Origin: Anomaloglossus baeobatrachus
Taxonomy: Eukaryota; Chordata; Amphibia; Anura; Aromobatidae
Length of the DNA: 64,000 bases
Assembly: GCF_048569485.1 (NCBI RefSeq)
Contig: NC_134355.1
Location: 556,523,142 to 556,587,141 of the forward strand
Direction of reading: 5' to 3'
This document shows positions 43,134-54,173 of this stretch, one piece after another (position 1 is the first letter of the stretch; the number at the start of each line of letters is the position of its first letter). The position numbers were made by a program, and so were the translations under genes. The notes under the pieces were generated by a model that was given only the letters and a program-made list of their open reading frames with translations, was not told where the DNA came from and did no database searches.

Positions 43134-43296
43134 GGTACCGATCAGAATGCTCACCGCACCACAGGTAATCCGGAGGTGTATTTAGGCACCAATTTCGGCA
43201 GGATTAATAGTATTTATCAGCGTTGGACTGCGGAGCTGCTCTCAGATGCGACCGCTCATGCTGCCTGCTGGCCACGCCCCCCTAGTTTCATTTTTT

Positions 43297-43580
43297 ATAT
43301 GAAAAGATTTATCAATAATTCATAAGACAATAGCCATACAAGGAGAATGAGTATATTAGGATACGGGAAGTCAAAAGAAGTGGGAATTCTGACCTATAAT
43401 TTATAAGTGGTTGTATGGTAATAGCACAAAGATAATTTGAAGAATTCCAAGAAATGTAGTAATGTAACAATTTCTGGATGTTATCCCGGCATTGAGAAAA
43501 TGATGTTTATGTATTGTAATTGCACAAATGATATGTTTGTATGTTGACCACAGTTTCATCAATAAAACAGATTTGAAATA
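43297..43580 (+). mobile_element. Truncated L1, third segment (3' end)
   Basis: Resumes after the second CTAGTTTCATTTTTT and runs to AATAAAACAGATTTGAAATA and an A-run, the 3' end of the outer L1. The A-run is followed by ACCATAATGA, which closes the target duplication begun at 29487. The outer L1 itself totals only about 1.24 kb. Confidence 0.8.
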
Positions 43581-43659
43581 AAAAAAACCATAATGAAATG
43601 TGTTGCTGTGACACTATATATTACCTTATCAAATGCCTGGTGTATGTTTCGCCTGGAAA

Positions 43660-44035
43660 AAAGCTGTTGGCTGTGTATATATGATACAAAGGACCTAGAA
43701 TACCAGCTATATAATATAGGGTACCCACCCTGCTGGTTGCATGTATATATAATACAGAGGACCCAGGGTGCTGGCTGCACATATATCGTATAGAGGATAC
43801 AGGCTGATGGCTGAGTATATATAAATATAAAGGACTTAGGCTGCTTTCTGCATGTATATATAATATAGGGGACTCATGCTGTCGCCTACTAGTATACATA
43901 ATATAGAGGATACAGGCTGCTAGCCGTGAACATATAGGGGGACCAAGGCTTTTAGCTGTGTATATATAATATAGAGGACCAAGGATGCTGGCTACATGTA
44001 TATATCATATCTGGGACACAGGCTGTTGGCTACTT
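43660..44035. repeat. Diverged tandem repeat, TGTATATATAATATAGAGGA units
   Basis: Roughly eight to nine units of about 40-45 bp in the pattern TATATATAATATAGAGGACC, then CAGGCTGCTGGCTG, with strong divergence between units. Confidence 0.75.
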
Positions 44036-44044
44036 GTGCACATA

Positions 44045-45720
44045 CAAGTGCATCTCAATAAATTAGAATATTATCAAAAAGTTAATTTATTTCAGTAATT
44101 CAATACAAAAAGGGAAACTCATATATTATATAGACTCATTACACAGAGTGATCTATTTCAAGTGTTTATTTCTTTTAATGTTGACGATTATGGCTTACAG
44201 CCAATGAAAACCCAAAAGTCATTATCTCAGAAAATTAGAATGTTATATAAGACCAACTGAAAAAATGATTTTAAACTCACAAATTTTGGTGCCTACTGAA
44301 AAGTCTGTACAGTAAATGCACTCACTACTTGGTCGGGGCTCCTTTTGCATGAATTACTGCATCAATGCGGCGTGGCATGAGGTGATCAGCCTGTGGCACT
44401 GCTGAGGTGTTATGGAAGCCCAGGTTGCTTTTATAGCAGCCTTCAGCTTGTCTGCATTGTTGGGTCCGGTGTCTCACATCTTACTCCTGACACAACCCCA
44501 GAGATTCTCTATAGGGTTTAGGTCAGGTGAGTTTGCTGGCCTATCAAGCACAGTGTTATTGTGGTTATTAAACCAGGTACTGGTACTTTTGGCACAGGTG
44601 CCTAGTTCTGCTGGAAAACGAAATTTCCATCTCCAAAATGCTTGTCGGCAGAGGGAAGCTTGAAGTGCTCTAAAATTTCCTGGTAAACAGCTGCCCTGAC
44701 TTTGGTCTTGATAAAACACAGTGGAGCTACACCAGCAGATAACATGGCTCACCAAACCATCACTGATTGTGGAAACCTCACACTAGAGCTCAAGCAGCTT
44801 GGATTGTGGCCTCTCCACTCTTCCTCCAGACTCTGGGACCTTGATTTCCAAATGAAATGTAAAATTTACTTTCATCTGAAAACAACACTTTGGACCACTG
44901 AGCAACAGTCCAGTTCTTTTTCTACTTGGCCCAGGTAAGACGCTTCTGACGATGTCTATTGGGCATGAGTGCCTTGGTACAAGGAATGTGACAGTTGTAG
45001 CCCATGTCCTGGATATGTCTGTGTGTGGAGGATAGAGCGATGTGACTAAGTCATTTCTGGTTGTTCAGGCAGTGAAGGGATGGAGACGAGGGTGGAAATT
45101 GTGTCATAAGAGATGTCCAGTTTCCTATTAGTTGTTGTTACTTTTTGGTATTCATGCTGAGTGGGCCTATACGTCACCTTCAGAAACCCGCTTGTTTAAA
45201 CTGGCATTTTCCCTCGCCTTCTTTGCAGCTTTAAAGTTAGACGAGTTGGTTAGTGTTAGTAAGTCAAGAAAAGGGGGTTTGTTGAGAGAACAGATGGATT
45301 TGTTTGACAATAGGATTGTTATTCCAAGATTATTATTACAGATTATAGTGGTGTAAAATCATGCATAATTATAATACTTTCACCATCCCATAAGAATATG
45401 GGCTGAATACTTCAGCCATCATCTGCCGGGAAAGATGCGTGCTCGGCGTGCAAACCCGCATCAAAGCCAAGAACACTGTATATGATGGAAGTTTACCATA
45501 TGTCATGTAGGGCTTAATGTGTCTTTTTTTCTAAAACTATTTTTTTGCAACCCTGTTAACTATTGGCAACAAAACGTTTGATGGTCCTGTGATCACGCTC
45601 CAATATCTTTCCATTTGAAGAGTGCTGTATCTCTCTGTAGAACTTTTAACAATTTTTGATTTTTCAGAGTCATTTAAATCTCTTTTTGGCCCATTTTGCC
45701 TGAGGAAAACAAGTTAATTC
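44045..45720 (-). mobile_element. Decayed Tc1-like element without its right end
   Basis: The left end CAAGTGCATCTCAATAAATT follows a TA (44043-44044) and matches a well-known Tc1 end. Transposase pieces on the minus strand: PANSPDLNPIENLWG near 44540-44500, WTVAQWSKVLFSDES-like near 44920-44880, and, near 45700-45520, N-terminal words around RDHRTIKRFV. Between about 45127 and 45500 the transposase is interrupted by unrelated sequence that includes a recombinase-like fragment. The matching right terminus is not found. There are several frameshifts and stops. Confidence 0.75.
45130..45356 (+). pseudogene. Tyrosine-recombinase-like fragment
   Basis: A short plus-strand frame reads SETRLFKLAFSLAFFAALKL, DELVSVSKSRKGGLL and continues for a few residues. 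This matches, from memory, the start of the catalytic domain of the phage-integrase-like recombinases found in DIRS/Ngaro elements and Cryptons (FSLAFFGA-R-ISELV-P). Only about 60 residues remain and the catalytic core is not reached. It sits in the middle of the older Tc1 element. Confidence 0.45.
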
Positions 45721-45916
45721 TAAATACCTGTGTGCTCATTGCTGTGTTCCCTGCCGGTCTGCTGTATAAACATCCAGCGAGGGCGTCACTTTAACGCTGC
45801 AGCCAGTTAGCAGCTGTCCATCAGCCATTTCATTACAGCAACAAGAAAGGCATTTCTGCTTGGACAAAATGTGATTGCTGCCGTCACGTGATGGCAGAGG
45901 TTGACACCAGGGGTTG

Positions 45917-47033
45917 TGTGGCGCCTCTGAGTCTTCAGTCGCCAGAGAGTATTGCACCCAAATTTGGGTGTAATGCTAAACCTGGTTCCTGAGGACGTCA
46001 GTCCCGGTTTCATCACATTACACACTCAAATACACACCAGATTGTCCTGTTTCCACTGGAGACTGGGCTAGGGTAGGGTAATAAAGGGATCGCCGTCAGA
46101 GAGGCATTTACAGGATGCCCTCAACAGGGGCCCCACTAGCTTAGGACCTGGGAGGGAGGAGGAGCAGCCAGCAGGGGGAGTCAGGAGCCAACACAACAGT
46201 TAGAGAGTTCTCCAGCAGCAGAGCAGTGGAGCAGACGTGCCTCACAGGGGCTCTGGTGGGAAGGAGAAGAAAGTTCACACGGTTACCATAGGAAGAGTGA
46301 CCCTGCTCCCCTCGGAACCGACGCCACACAGGGCGGCAGGACCCTAGGGAAAATCATACTTCACGTTGGTTTTCCAGAATCTACCTGGACGAGGAAAGTT
46401 TCAAGCTTCCCTGACCACACAGCGCCCTACAGCACAGTGCCATATACTGTAGGATCCAGGGTCTCACTTCAAGTCAGGCCCAACATGGGAACCGCAACAC
46501 CTGCAGATAGGGACAAGAGTACATCTCGTTAAAACCAGGGTCCCCATGTAGCTTCAAGCCAGGGGATCCACAGACAGGCGTTACAAGGAGCAACCCACCG
46601 AACACTAAACCGGACTGATCTCTAAAGGGATTCGGGCTCGACATCATAGCAAGTGACCGGTATTACCTGGGTGAGCGACACAGCACAAAACAACCTGGAA
46701 CCGCAGCCATAGACTCAGACTCTTTATTACCCGTAATGCCGCTCCCCCTGCCATTACTGCTCCCCTCATCATCCTTCCCGGGGCCCGCTCCACCTGTGGG
46801 GAGCGATACCATCTATAGCTGCTACCACCATCTGCCCCAGAGGACAGCGACAGCAACGGCGGCAGATTCCCTGGCCGCATACCACAGGTGGCGTCACGAC
46901 AAACACCTTACCACTACCCCCATCATCTTTCCCCTGCCATCTTCTGTATGCCTCGGGGCAACTGTTGACCATGTCAGTCAACGCCCGGCGACGAGTAGGC
47001 TAAATGCACCTGCCCTGTGGGGCTCTACTGTTG
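45917..47033 (+). mobile_element. Lone LTR related to the cold-shock element's LTR
   Basis: Begins TGTGGCGCC with GAGTATTGCACCCA shortly after, as the LTR at 30243 does (TGTGGCGCC, GAGTACTGCACCCA), and near its right end has GGTGGCGTCACGACAA and CCCTGTGGGGCTCTAC against GTGGCGTCACGACAAG and CCTGTGGGGCTTCACA. No second copy or interior follows; it is instead followed at once by the gypsy element. It is probably a solo LTR with a few terminal bases displaced to the far side of the gypsy insertion. No clear target duplication is seen. Confidence 0.6.
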
Positions 47034-48168
47034 TGTACCGCCCCGTGCTCGGCGGCAACCGAGCCGCTCGGATCCGGACTCGCCGGGTGGTGGCTCGAGC
47101 GTCTCCGGACCCGGGGGCCCCGTGGTCCACTTCGATCTGAAAGGGGGGTTGGCGCTTTAGGGGGACGTAGGTGTACGGCCGGAGCCATGTTTGAGTTCGT
47201 GACACCACCCATGGGTTGTGGTGAAGGTGGACACCACCGCTGCATTTACTGGGCACCCGGGGGAGATGTTGCGCAGCAAGATGTTAACCCCTCTGTGGGC
47301 AGGGATGATGGCCCGGGGACCCGTTAGGTGTTGTGTCGTTGGGCGGTGCAGAGAGGTGCACGGCTAGAGGGCACTGTTGTACTCACCATTAGTAACACAC
47401 GCAAGTCTCTGGTAAAACAAGTTGATGGTGGTCAGTGCCCGCAGCCGGCTGCGTCAGGTCCCCCACCCGGTTGGTGGTCTCTGCCTTTTTCCTGCACCAT
47501 GTTGTGTATCTGTGGACTGCCTGCGCTTCAGCGACGGGAGTCCACTCCCCGGCCTTGTGAATGTCGGGAGAGCCCTTTTGCCCGGAGACGGTGGCCCGTG
47601 GGATCTCTCTGCCTCTGCGGTGGCTTTCTATCCCCCTCGTTGGGCTGTTGTCTTCAGTCGGCACTTTAGGTGGGAAAGGACCTATAGTCCAGACCGCAAT
47701 CAGTTAATTAACTCGGTCCAGTGGCTTCTGGACCTCGTTTCAGGGTCTGAGTACCCCCCTTTGTACTCCGGTTTCCGAGTCGGTTCCCCGGGTCGGTACC
47801 GGCGGGCCACTACCTTGCCCCGGTCCACCACGGTTCCACCGAGCCGTCTTCCCGGCTCCTGCAGGCTGAGGCCACTGCTTGCCTCCTAGCCAAAGGTGCC
47901 CGAGCTCCAACCCTGGCACCTGTCAGATTTTTGCAGACCTGGCCACAGGCCTGCTTCTATTCTCCTTCACCTCCACTCACTAATCTGCACTGCTTTCCCG
48001 CCTCAGGCCCTCTGAACTCCTCGGTGGACATGGCCACCTGGTGTGTGTAAACATCAAGCCCTGAGAGTGGTGACTAGGGTTTTACTGGTTGGCTGCTGAC
48101 ACCTTATTAGGGGACAGGTGTTGTGCGGCGCGCTATCTGTGACTACCTGGCTAGCCCAGGGCGTCACA
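47034..48168 (-). repeat. 3' LTR of the gypsy element
   Basis: 1135 bp, starting TGTGACGCCC on the minus strand (48168) and ending TACA (47034). It differs from its partner by a few per cent and by a short indel near 48030. It lies against the end of the lone LTR at 45917. Confidence 0.92.
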
Positions 48169-48893
48169 CTCCCACATGGTTAACTACAGACCGTCCGCGG
48201 GCTGTCCGACCACCACCGTTTATTTTTCTGAACTGCAAAAGATAAAAGAGAACATGTATACAAGTATACCAACATATTTACAATTACGAAAGCTTTTGTT
48301 TCATCCCTTGACGGGAGGCATTATACTTGAACGTTGCAAATAAAACATTTTTAATAACCGGGAACGGGAAGGGACTGAGTCCTTTCATTTGCCCACCCAA
48401 GCAAACCTAGCCCTGATGCTGCCTCTAAGAACTAGGTCAGCACCCCATTTCCCCAGTCAAGGAAACAGGTTTAGGTCCGGGTATTGGCCACACGGGCCGG
48501 GTAATAAGTTCCTTACTCGGCAGTCTCTCAGAGGCCCCACGTCCAGGGGACCCCTGGCCCGGAGGGTTGTCACCGGTTTCATTGGTGACGGGACCCCGGC
48601 CTCCTCTGCCGCAGGCCCTTCCTCCAACCAGCCTCTCCGGAGACTGTAGGACCTGGAAGGTTGGTCCGGGGATTATTTACAAGGCCCAATAATGTTTTTG
48701 GGTGGCCTGCAAGTGTCGGCCATGTTCATCATTTAAAACGGGCAATAACGGGGGCCAAAACAAAGTCCCAACGGGGACGGGCAGTATGGTCGCCGGGAAC
48801 CGCTACTTTTCAACAGTCTTTGTAATCAGGTGAGGGTCTCGGGTGATTAGCATTCGTTCACACATCCATTTACATAATCAACATGTTGCACCC
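48169..48893 (-). other. Gypsy region between pol and 3' LTR
   Basis: Follows the pol tail and carries no recognisable gene. A short purine run (GTGGGAG on the minus strand) just before the LTR could be the polypurine tract. Confidence 0.5.
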
Positions 48894-51800
48894 CTAGATG
48901 GCAGTTTCCCTGTATCTAAGCAGGGGCTGACCTAGATTAGGGCGCGTGGCCCTCCTGGGCCCAACACTCTCTGGTGGAGGCGATGGGGGAGAGGAGACAA
49001 CCGACCCCTTTTCCTGGATGGCGGGTATGGCGGGTAGAGACCTACGGGGGCATGGTGTAGGTACATCCCTGGGCACTTGCTCGGGTGGCTCACTGGCGGG
49101 CATCTCGGGCTCCATTTCTTCCACGGGTTGTGGGAACATTTTCACAGGAACAATCACTGTGCCGTTCTGCGAAGGCCAATTAGCTGGAAAGTCGCCCATC
49201 ACTGTATGGATCACCTCTTTCTTCTTCTCTATGATTGGCGTGGGCACGGGGACCTCATCTACAAGTCTCAGGGGACCCGGGAATCTCTTCAGGTGGTCCA
49301 TGGAAACAGTAGCCGTGGTCTTCCCCTGATCAAGACTAATCAAGTAGGTCTTCTCGTTCTCCCATCCGGTTGGCTGTATGACATAGGGGGTCCTTTCTCA
49401 TTGATCGTCAAGATTATGTGTTCTGCTTTTGCGCTTCAGCACCACATCCCCGGGTCCAAAAGGGGTAGCCTGAGCCCGCTTGTTGAAGCGCTGCTCTTGC
49501 TTTTCTAGATTTTGCCGCAGATTCCTTTCCACATACTCTTGGATCCATCGGTACTGCGTCTGTCGCTTGGCATCCCAGTTGGCAGTGGGAGGAAGAGTTT
49601 CGGGTACTTCTACATCCATTTCCAGGTCCACTGGCAGCCGCCCCGGCTGGGCTCTCATCAGGTACGCAGGCGTGCACTTGGTGGAACTGCAAGGGGTGTT
49701 GTTGTACATGTCCACCAAATCAGGCAGTTTCTCCGGCCACAGATTCCGTTCTTCCAGGGGTAGAGTCTTGAGGAGATTAAGGACTAGATGGTTCATTTTC
49801 TCGCACATCACATTAGTTTGGGCATGGTAGGGCGTGGTTCGGATCTTCTTACACCCGTACAAGTGGCAGAACTCTTGATCCGTGAGCACCTTCTCCGGGT
49901 AGCCATGCGGTCGGCAAAAGTAGGCCTTTGAGGCTCTGGCTGCGGTGCGGCCAGTCAGGTCTTTGACGGGGACGACCACCATGAATCTCGAGTAGTGGTC
50001 CACAATGGTCAGGGCGTAAGTATACCCACTACGGCTGGGCATGAGCTTGACATGGTCCAAGGCGACCAACTCAAAGCAGCTGGTGGGTGACAATTGGCTG
50101 TAGTGGGGCCCTCTGGCTGGCTTCATTCCGTCTTATCAGCGTACAGGGACTACACTCTCGGCACCAGGCCTCCACGGATTCCCGCATCCCACGCCAGTAA
50201 AACTGGTACATCAGCAGCATCTCCAGCTTCTTCCAGCCGAAGTGACCTGCGCCATCATGGTAGGCCTGCAGGACCTTGGGCACACATGCCTGGGGCACCA
50301 CCAGCAGGCGGACTTTCTCATGGGTCTTCGGGTTCATCAGTCCCCCTATACAGCTTCCCTTGATGCAGGTACAGACGGTCCCTCTCTTTCCACAACCGCT
50401 GAGCCTCGGAGGGGGCTGTGGGGTCCATCTTGGAAGAGCCCTGGGCAATCATCGTTTTGACCAGCTGAACTGCAGGCTCCTGATCCTGGGCTTCTTGCCA
50501 CCCCTGGCTGGGCAGCGGGTCAAGGTTCGCCTGCTGTTGGCTAACACAGGCCTTCTCATCCCTTGGCTGATGGAATGCGGGTAGCTCGATCTCCTCCAGG
50601 CTGTCTTCCTCCATCCCTTCATCGGGCAAGTGTGGCATCCGAGACAGCGCATCCGCGTTGGTGTTCTTGCGGCCAGCCCTGTACTTGATGGTGAAGTCGT
50701 AATTGGACAGTCGAGCCATCCACCGCTGCTCCAGGGCGCCCAGCTTGGCCGTATCCAGATGTGTCAATGGGTTGTTGTCCGTGTAGGCAGTGAACTTCGC
50801 CGCTGCGACGCAATGCTTAAACCTTTCTGTTATCGCCCACACGAGGGCCAAGAACTCGAGCTTAAAGAAGCTGTAATTCTCTGGGTTTCTCTCTGTTGGC
50901 CAGAGCTTCATGCTGGCGTAGGCGATCACCTTCTCCTTTCCATCTTGTACCTGGACAGGACCGCACCCAGGCCCACATTGCTGGCGTCGGTATAAAGGAT
51001 GAACGGGAGGCCGTAATCAGGGTAAGCCAAGACTTTGTCCCCTGTCTGAGCCGACTTCAGCTGCTGGAAGGACTCCTCGTGCTTTTCACCCCAGACAAAC
51101 GGGGATCCAGGAGATCTAACATTCTTGGTCTGTCCCACGAGGAGGTCTTGTATGGGCACGGCCATCTTCGTGTACCCCTTGATAAAACGGTGGTAATAGC
51201 CCACCAGGCCCAGGAACTGCCTCACCTCCTTCACCATGGTTGGTCGCAGCCAGCTCTGGATCGCGGTAATCTTCTCAAGGTCCAGGGCTACGCCTTCCGC
51301 GCTCACCACATGCCTGAGGTACTGCACTTTTGGTTTCAACAGCTGGCACTTAGAGGGTTTCAACTTCATTCCGTACTAGGAAAGAGCCGCAAACACTTTT
51401 ACCAGGTGCTCCAGGTGGGCTTCATACGTCTTGGAATACACAATCACGTCGTCCAAATACAATAGAACAGTCTCGAAGTTGAGATGCCCCAAACAGCACT
51501 CCATGAGCCTCTGGAAGGTCCCCGGGGCATTGCACAGCCCGAACGGCATAATGTTGAACTCGCAGAGTCCCATGGGGGTAGCGAACACAGTCTTCTCGCG
51601 GCCTTCCTATGCAACCATCACCTGCCAGTAGCCACTAGTAAGGTCAAGGGTAGAGAAATAATTAGCAGTCTTCAGCGCAGCCAGTGACTCTTCAATGCGG
51701 GGGAGAGGGTTGGCATCTTTATGCGTTATCTGATTGATCTTCCGGTAATCCACACACATTCTCATGGTACCATCCTTCTTCTTCACCAGCACCAATGGAG

Positions 51801-54143
51801 CTGCCCAGGGACTACAACTATCCCGGATGACCCCTGCCTCCTTCATGATCCTCAACATGTCTTTGGTGCACTGGTAGTGTGCAGGTGGGATTGGACTGTA
51901 CCTTTCCTTAATGGGTGGATGTGTACCCGTGGGGATAGGTTGTTGAACCCCCTTAATTCTCCCAAAATCTATCGGGTGCTTGCTGAAAACCTGCCCGTAC
52001 TCCTGCACTACCCGGTATACCCCTTCTTTGTGGTGCATGGGGGTGGATTCGGTGCCAACATGCAACTCCTGGCACCACTCCGCTAACTGTTTGGGTAGAG
52101 GGTCACTACTCGAGTTTGGTGTAGTGGTTGTGGGGATTGTTTCGTGGATGGCGTGTGCGTCTACGGTGAACAACTTGGCTATGGTGGCGTAGCGGGGGAG
52201 CCTGACCTCTTCCTCTCCATAATTCAGCACTCTCACGGGCACTCTCCCCTTTTTGACATCAATCACCCCTCTGGCTGCCATTACTGTGGGCCAGTGCTCT
52301 GAAGGCAAGGGCTCTACTATTGCCGGGTAATCCTGTCCTTGGGGTCCTACTGCTGCCCTACACCAAATCATCATTTCACTCCGCGGCGGCACCACTAAAG
52401 GCGAAGCGTCCATCACCCGCACACCACCAATCTCTCCACCTGTCATGTTCACCTGCTGCCGCTGCAGGAGGGCCCGGATCTCACGCTGCAGTGCCCTGTG
52501 CCGACCCCCTCCCGCAGTGGCAGACAATTGCTGCAACAGGCTCAACACTTCACCCATGCAGTGCTCAATCACGTTGGTTCCGAGGACCACCTTTGGGTTA
52601 CGGTCACTGGAATCATTCAGCCCCACAATCATCCCTTGACGTCTCAACTCCGTTCTTCCCACAGTCAGGGTCACTTCCTTGAACCCCATCTGGACCGTAG
52701 GGAGCCCATTGGCCGCAATGATAGTTAAGCCATCGTCCGGAGGGGTAAGTTCACTGTCATCCCAGTATCGCTGGTACAACGTGTAGGGCATAGTCGTTAC
52801 CTGTGATCCGGTGTCAAGCAGGGCCATGGTCGGGACACCATCCACCGCCAGGGAGATGATGGGGCGGCCTCCAACGTACCGATCCCGACAATCAGCTGGG
52901 CCTTGAGGATCTACTCCTGAGGATTGGCCCTTGGCCTCAGGGGTTGCTCGTTTAACGGACACCGTCCGGAGTAATGGCCGGTCTTGTTACACTTGTAGCA
53001 GACAAGCGGTCCATACCGTGGGTCATTGTTCCTCCTCCGCTGCATCCAAGGGACGTCCTCCGGGCTGTCGGTGAGCTGGATCTTCTCCGCGGGCTTGACT
53101 CTTATCGGTAGCTGGAGAGCGGCGAGGATCTGGGTGACGTTCTCATTCAGGCGCCGGACTTGCAATGACAGATCTTCCGGAGCTCCGGTGGCTGCAGCAG
53201 GGGCTGGCAGGGCTAGCAAGGGGGGCGTTACCAAGACAGGAGCAGTGTCAACCGGCCAACATAGCGTGTCGGGGGCGCCGGCATCCGGTGCTTGTAGGGC
53301 CTTGATGGCCCGCCCTTTCAGCACTGCAAAGTCCAGGTTGGCGTGCTCCAACGACCACAGCCGTAGTTGTTTATGATCTTCGGTGGACCCCAGTCCCTGC
53401 AGGAACTGTTCCACTAGCATTTTGTTGCTATCAGCGTATGCAAGGCCGTTTGCAGCCGCAAGGCATAGTCTCTTATACTGTCCTTTGGTCGCTGCCGACA
53501 ATGGTAAAACTGCATCCGCAGCTCCGCTTCTGTGCGGGTTTCAACTGCGACCTGTAGTTTATCGAAAATGGCGGTTACCGAGGCCCAGTCCGCGTCTGCC
53601 CAAGTCTCCACCTCCTACTCGGCCGCGCAGGTCAGCTGCCCTAGCACTACCGTTGCACGCTGCTTGCCAATCATGGCATACAAATCGAGAATCGTACATA
53701 TTTTCTTACGGAACACCGGCAAGGCATCAGGCTTCCCATCGTACTGAGGTAGCCAGGCAGCACCGGGCACATAGGGCAAGGAGATTGGCAGCACCTGGGC
53801 GACCGCCGGAACCGCGGCCTCTCCCAAATTCTGCGACCGGAGCGAGCGCCGCCACATTCTCATCGTCGGGCACACCTGCGGGCGCCACCGCTCCAGCGGC
53901 CGGTGCCACTCCGCCATCGGGGTTAGGCGCAGACATCTTCCTGCTTCTCCCCCTTGATCTTTTCGCGGCACTCTCTTCTTCGGCCGGTAAGTTTCGTTTT
54001 GCGACTTCCTGCCTTGCTACATGGCTGTGTTCCCAGGGGGCGGGGCTTCATCTCTCGCGCTCTTCCTGCGGGGAAGAAAACTCTGGTGGGATAACCACTG
54101 ACTTCACTTCAAGGCGCACTTCACTAGGTAAGTGAATGGGTAA

Positions 54144-54163
54144 GTATCCTGTTCGTAACGCCA
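54144..54163 (-). other. Primer-binding site of the gypsy element
   Basis: On the minus strand TGGCGTTACGAACAGGATAC starts ten bases after the LTR end. It agrees at 18 of 20 positions with the site of the cold-shock element (31486-31505), implying the same primer tRNA. Confidence 0.75.
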
Positions 54164-54173
54164 GAAGAGTCGG

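Larger units (their letters stand above)
36858..43281 (-). mobile_element. Full-length L1-clade LINE, nearly intact
   Basis: A 6.4-kb LINE on the minus strand: 5' end GGGGGGCGTGGCCAGCAGGC at 43281, short 5' UTR, ORF1, a long spacer of 1.23 kb, ORF2, a 3' UTR of about 330 bp and an A-tail read as T-run at about 36855-36870. A 15-bp target duplication flanks it. Full length, an open ORF1 and an ORF2 with a single stop mean it inserted recently. It belongs to the L1/Tx1 clade by its ORF1 fold and its apurinic-type endonuclease. Confidence 0.9.
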
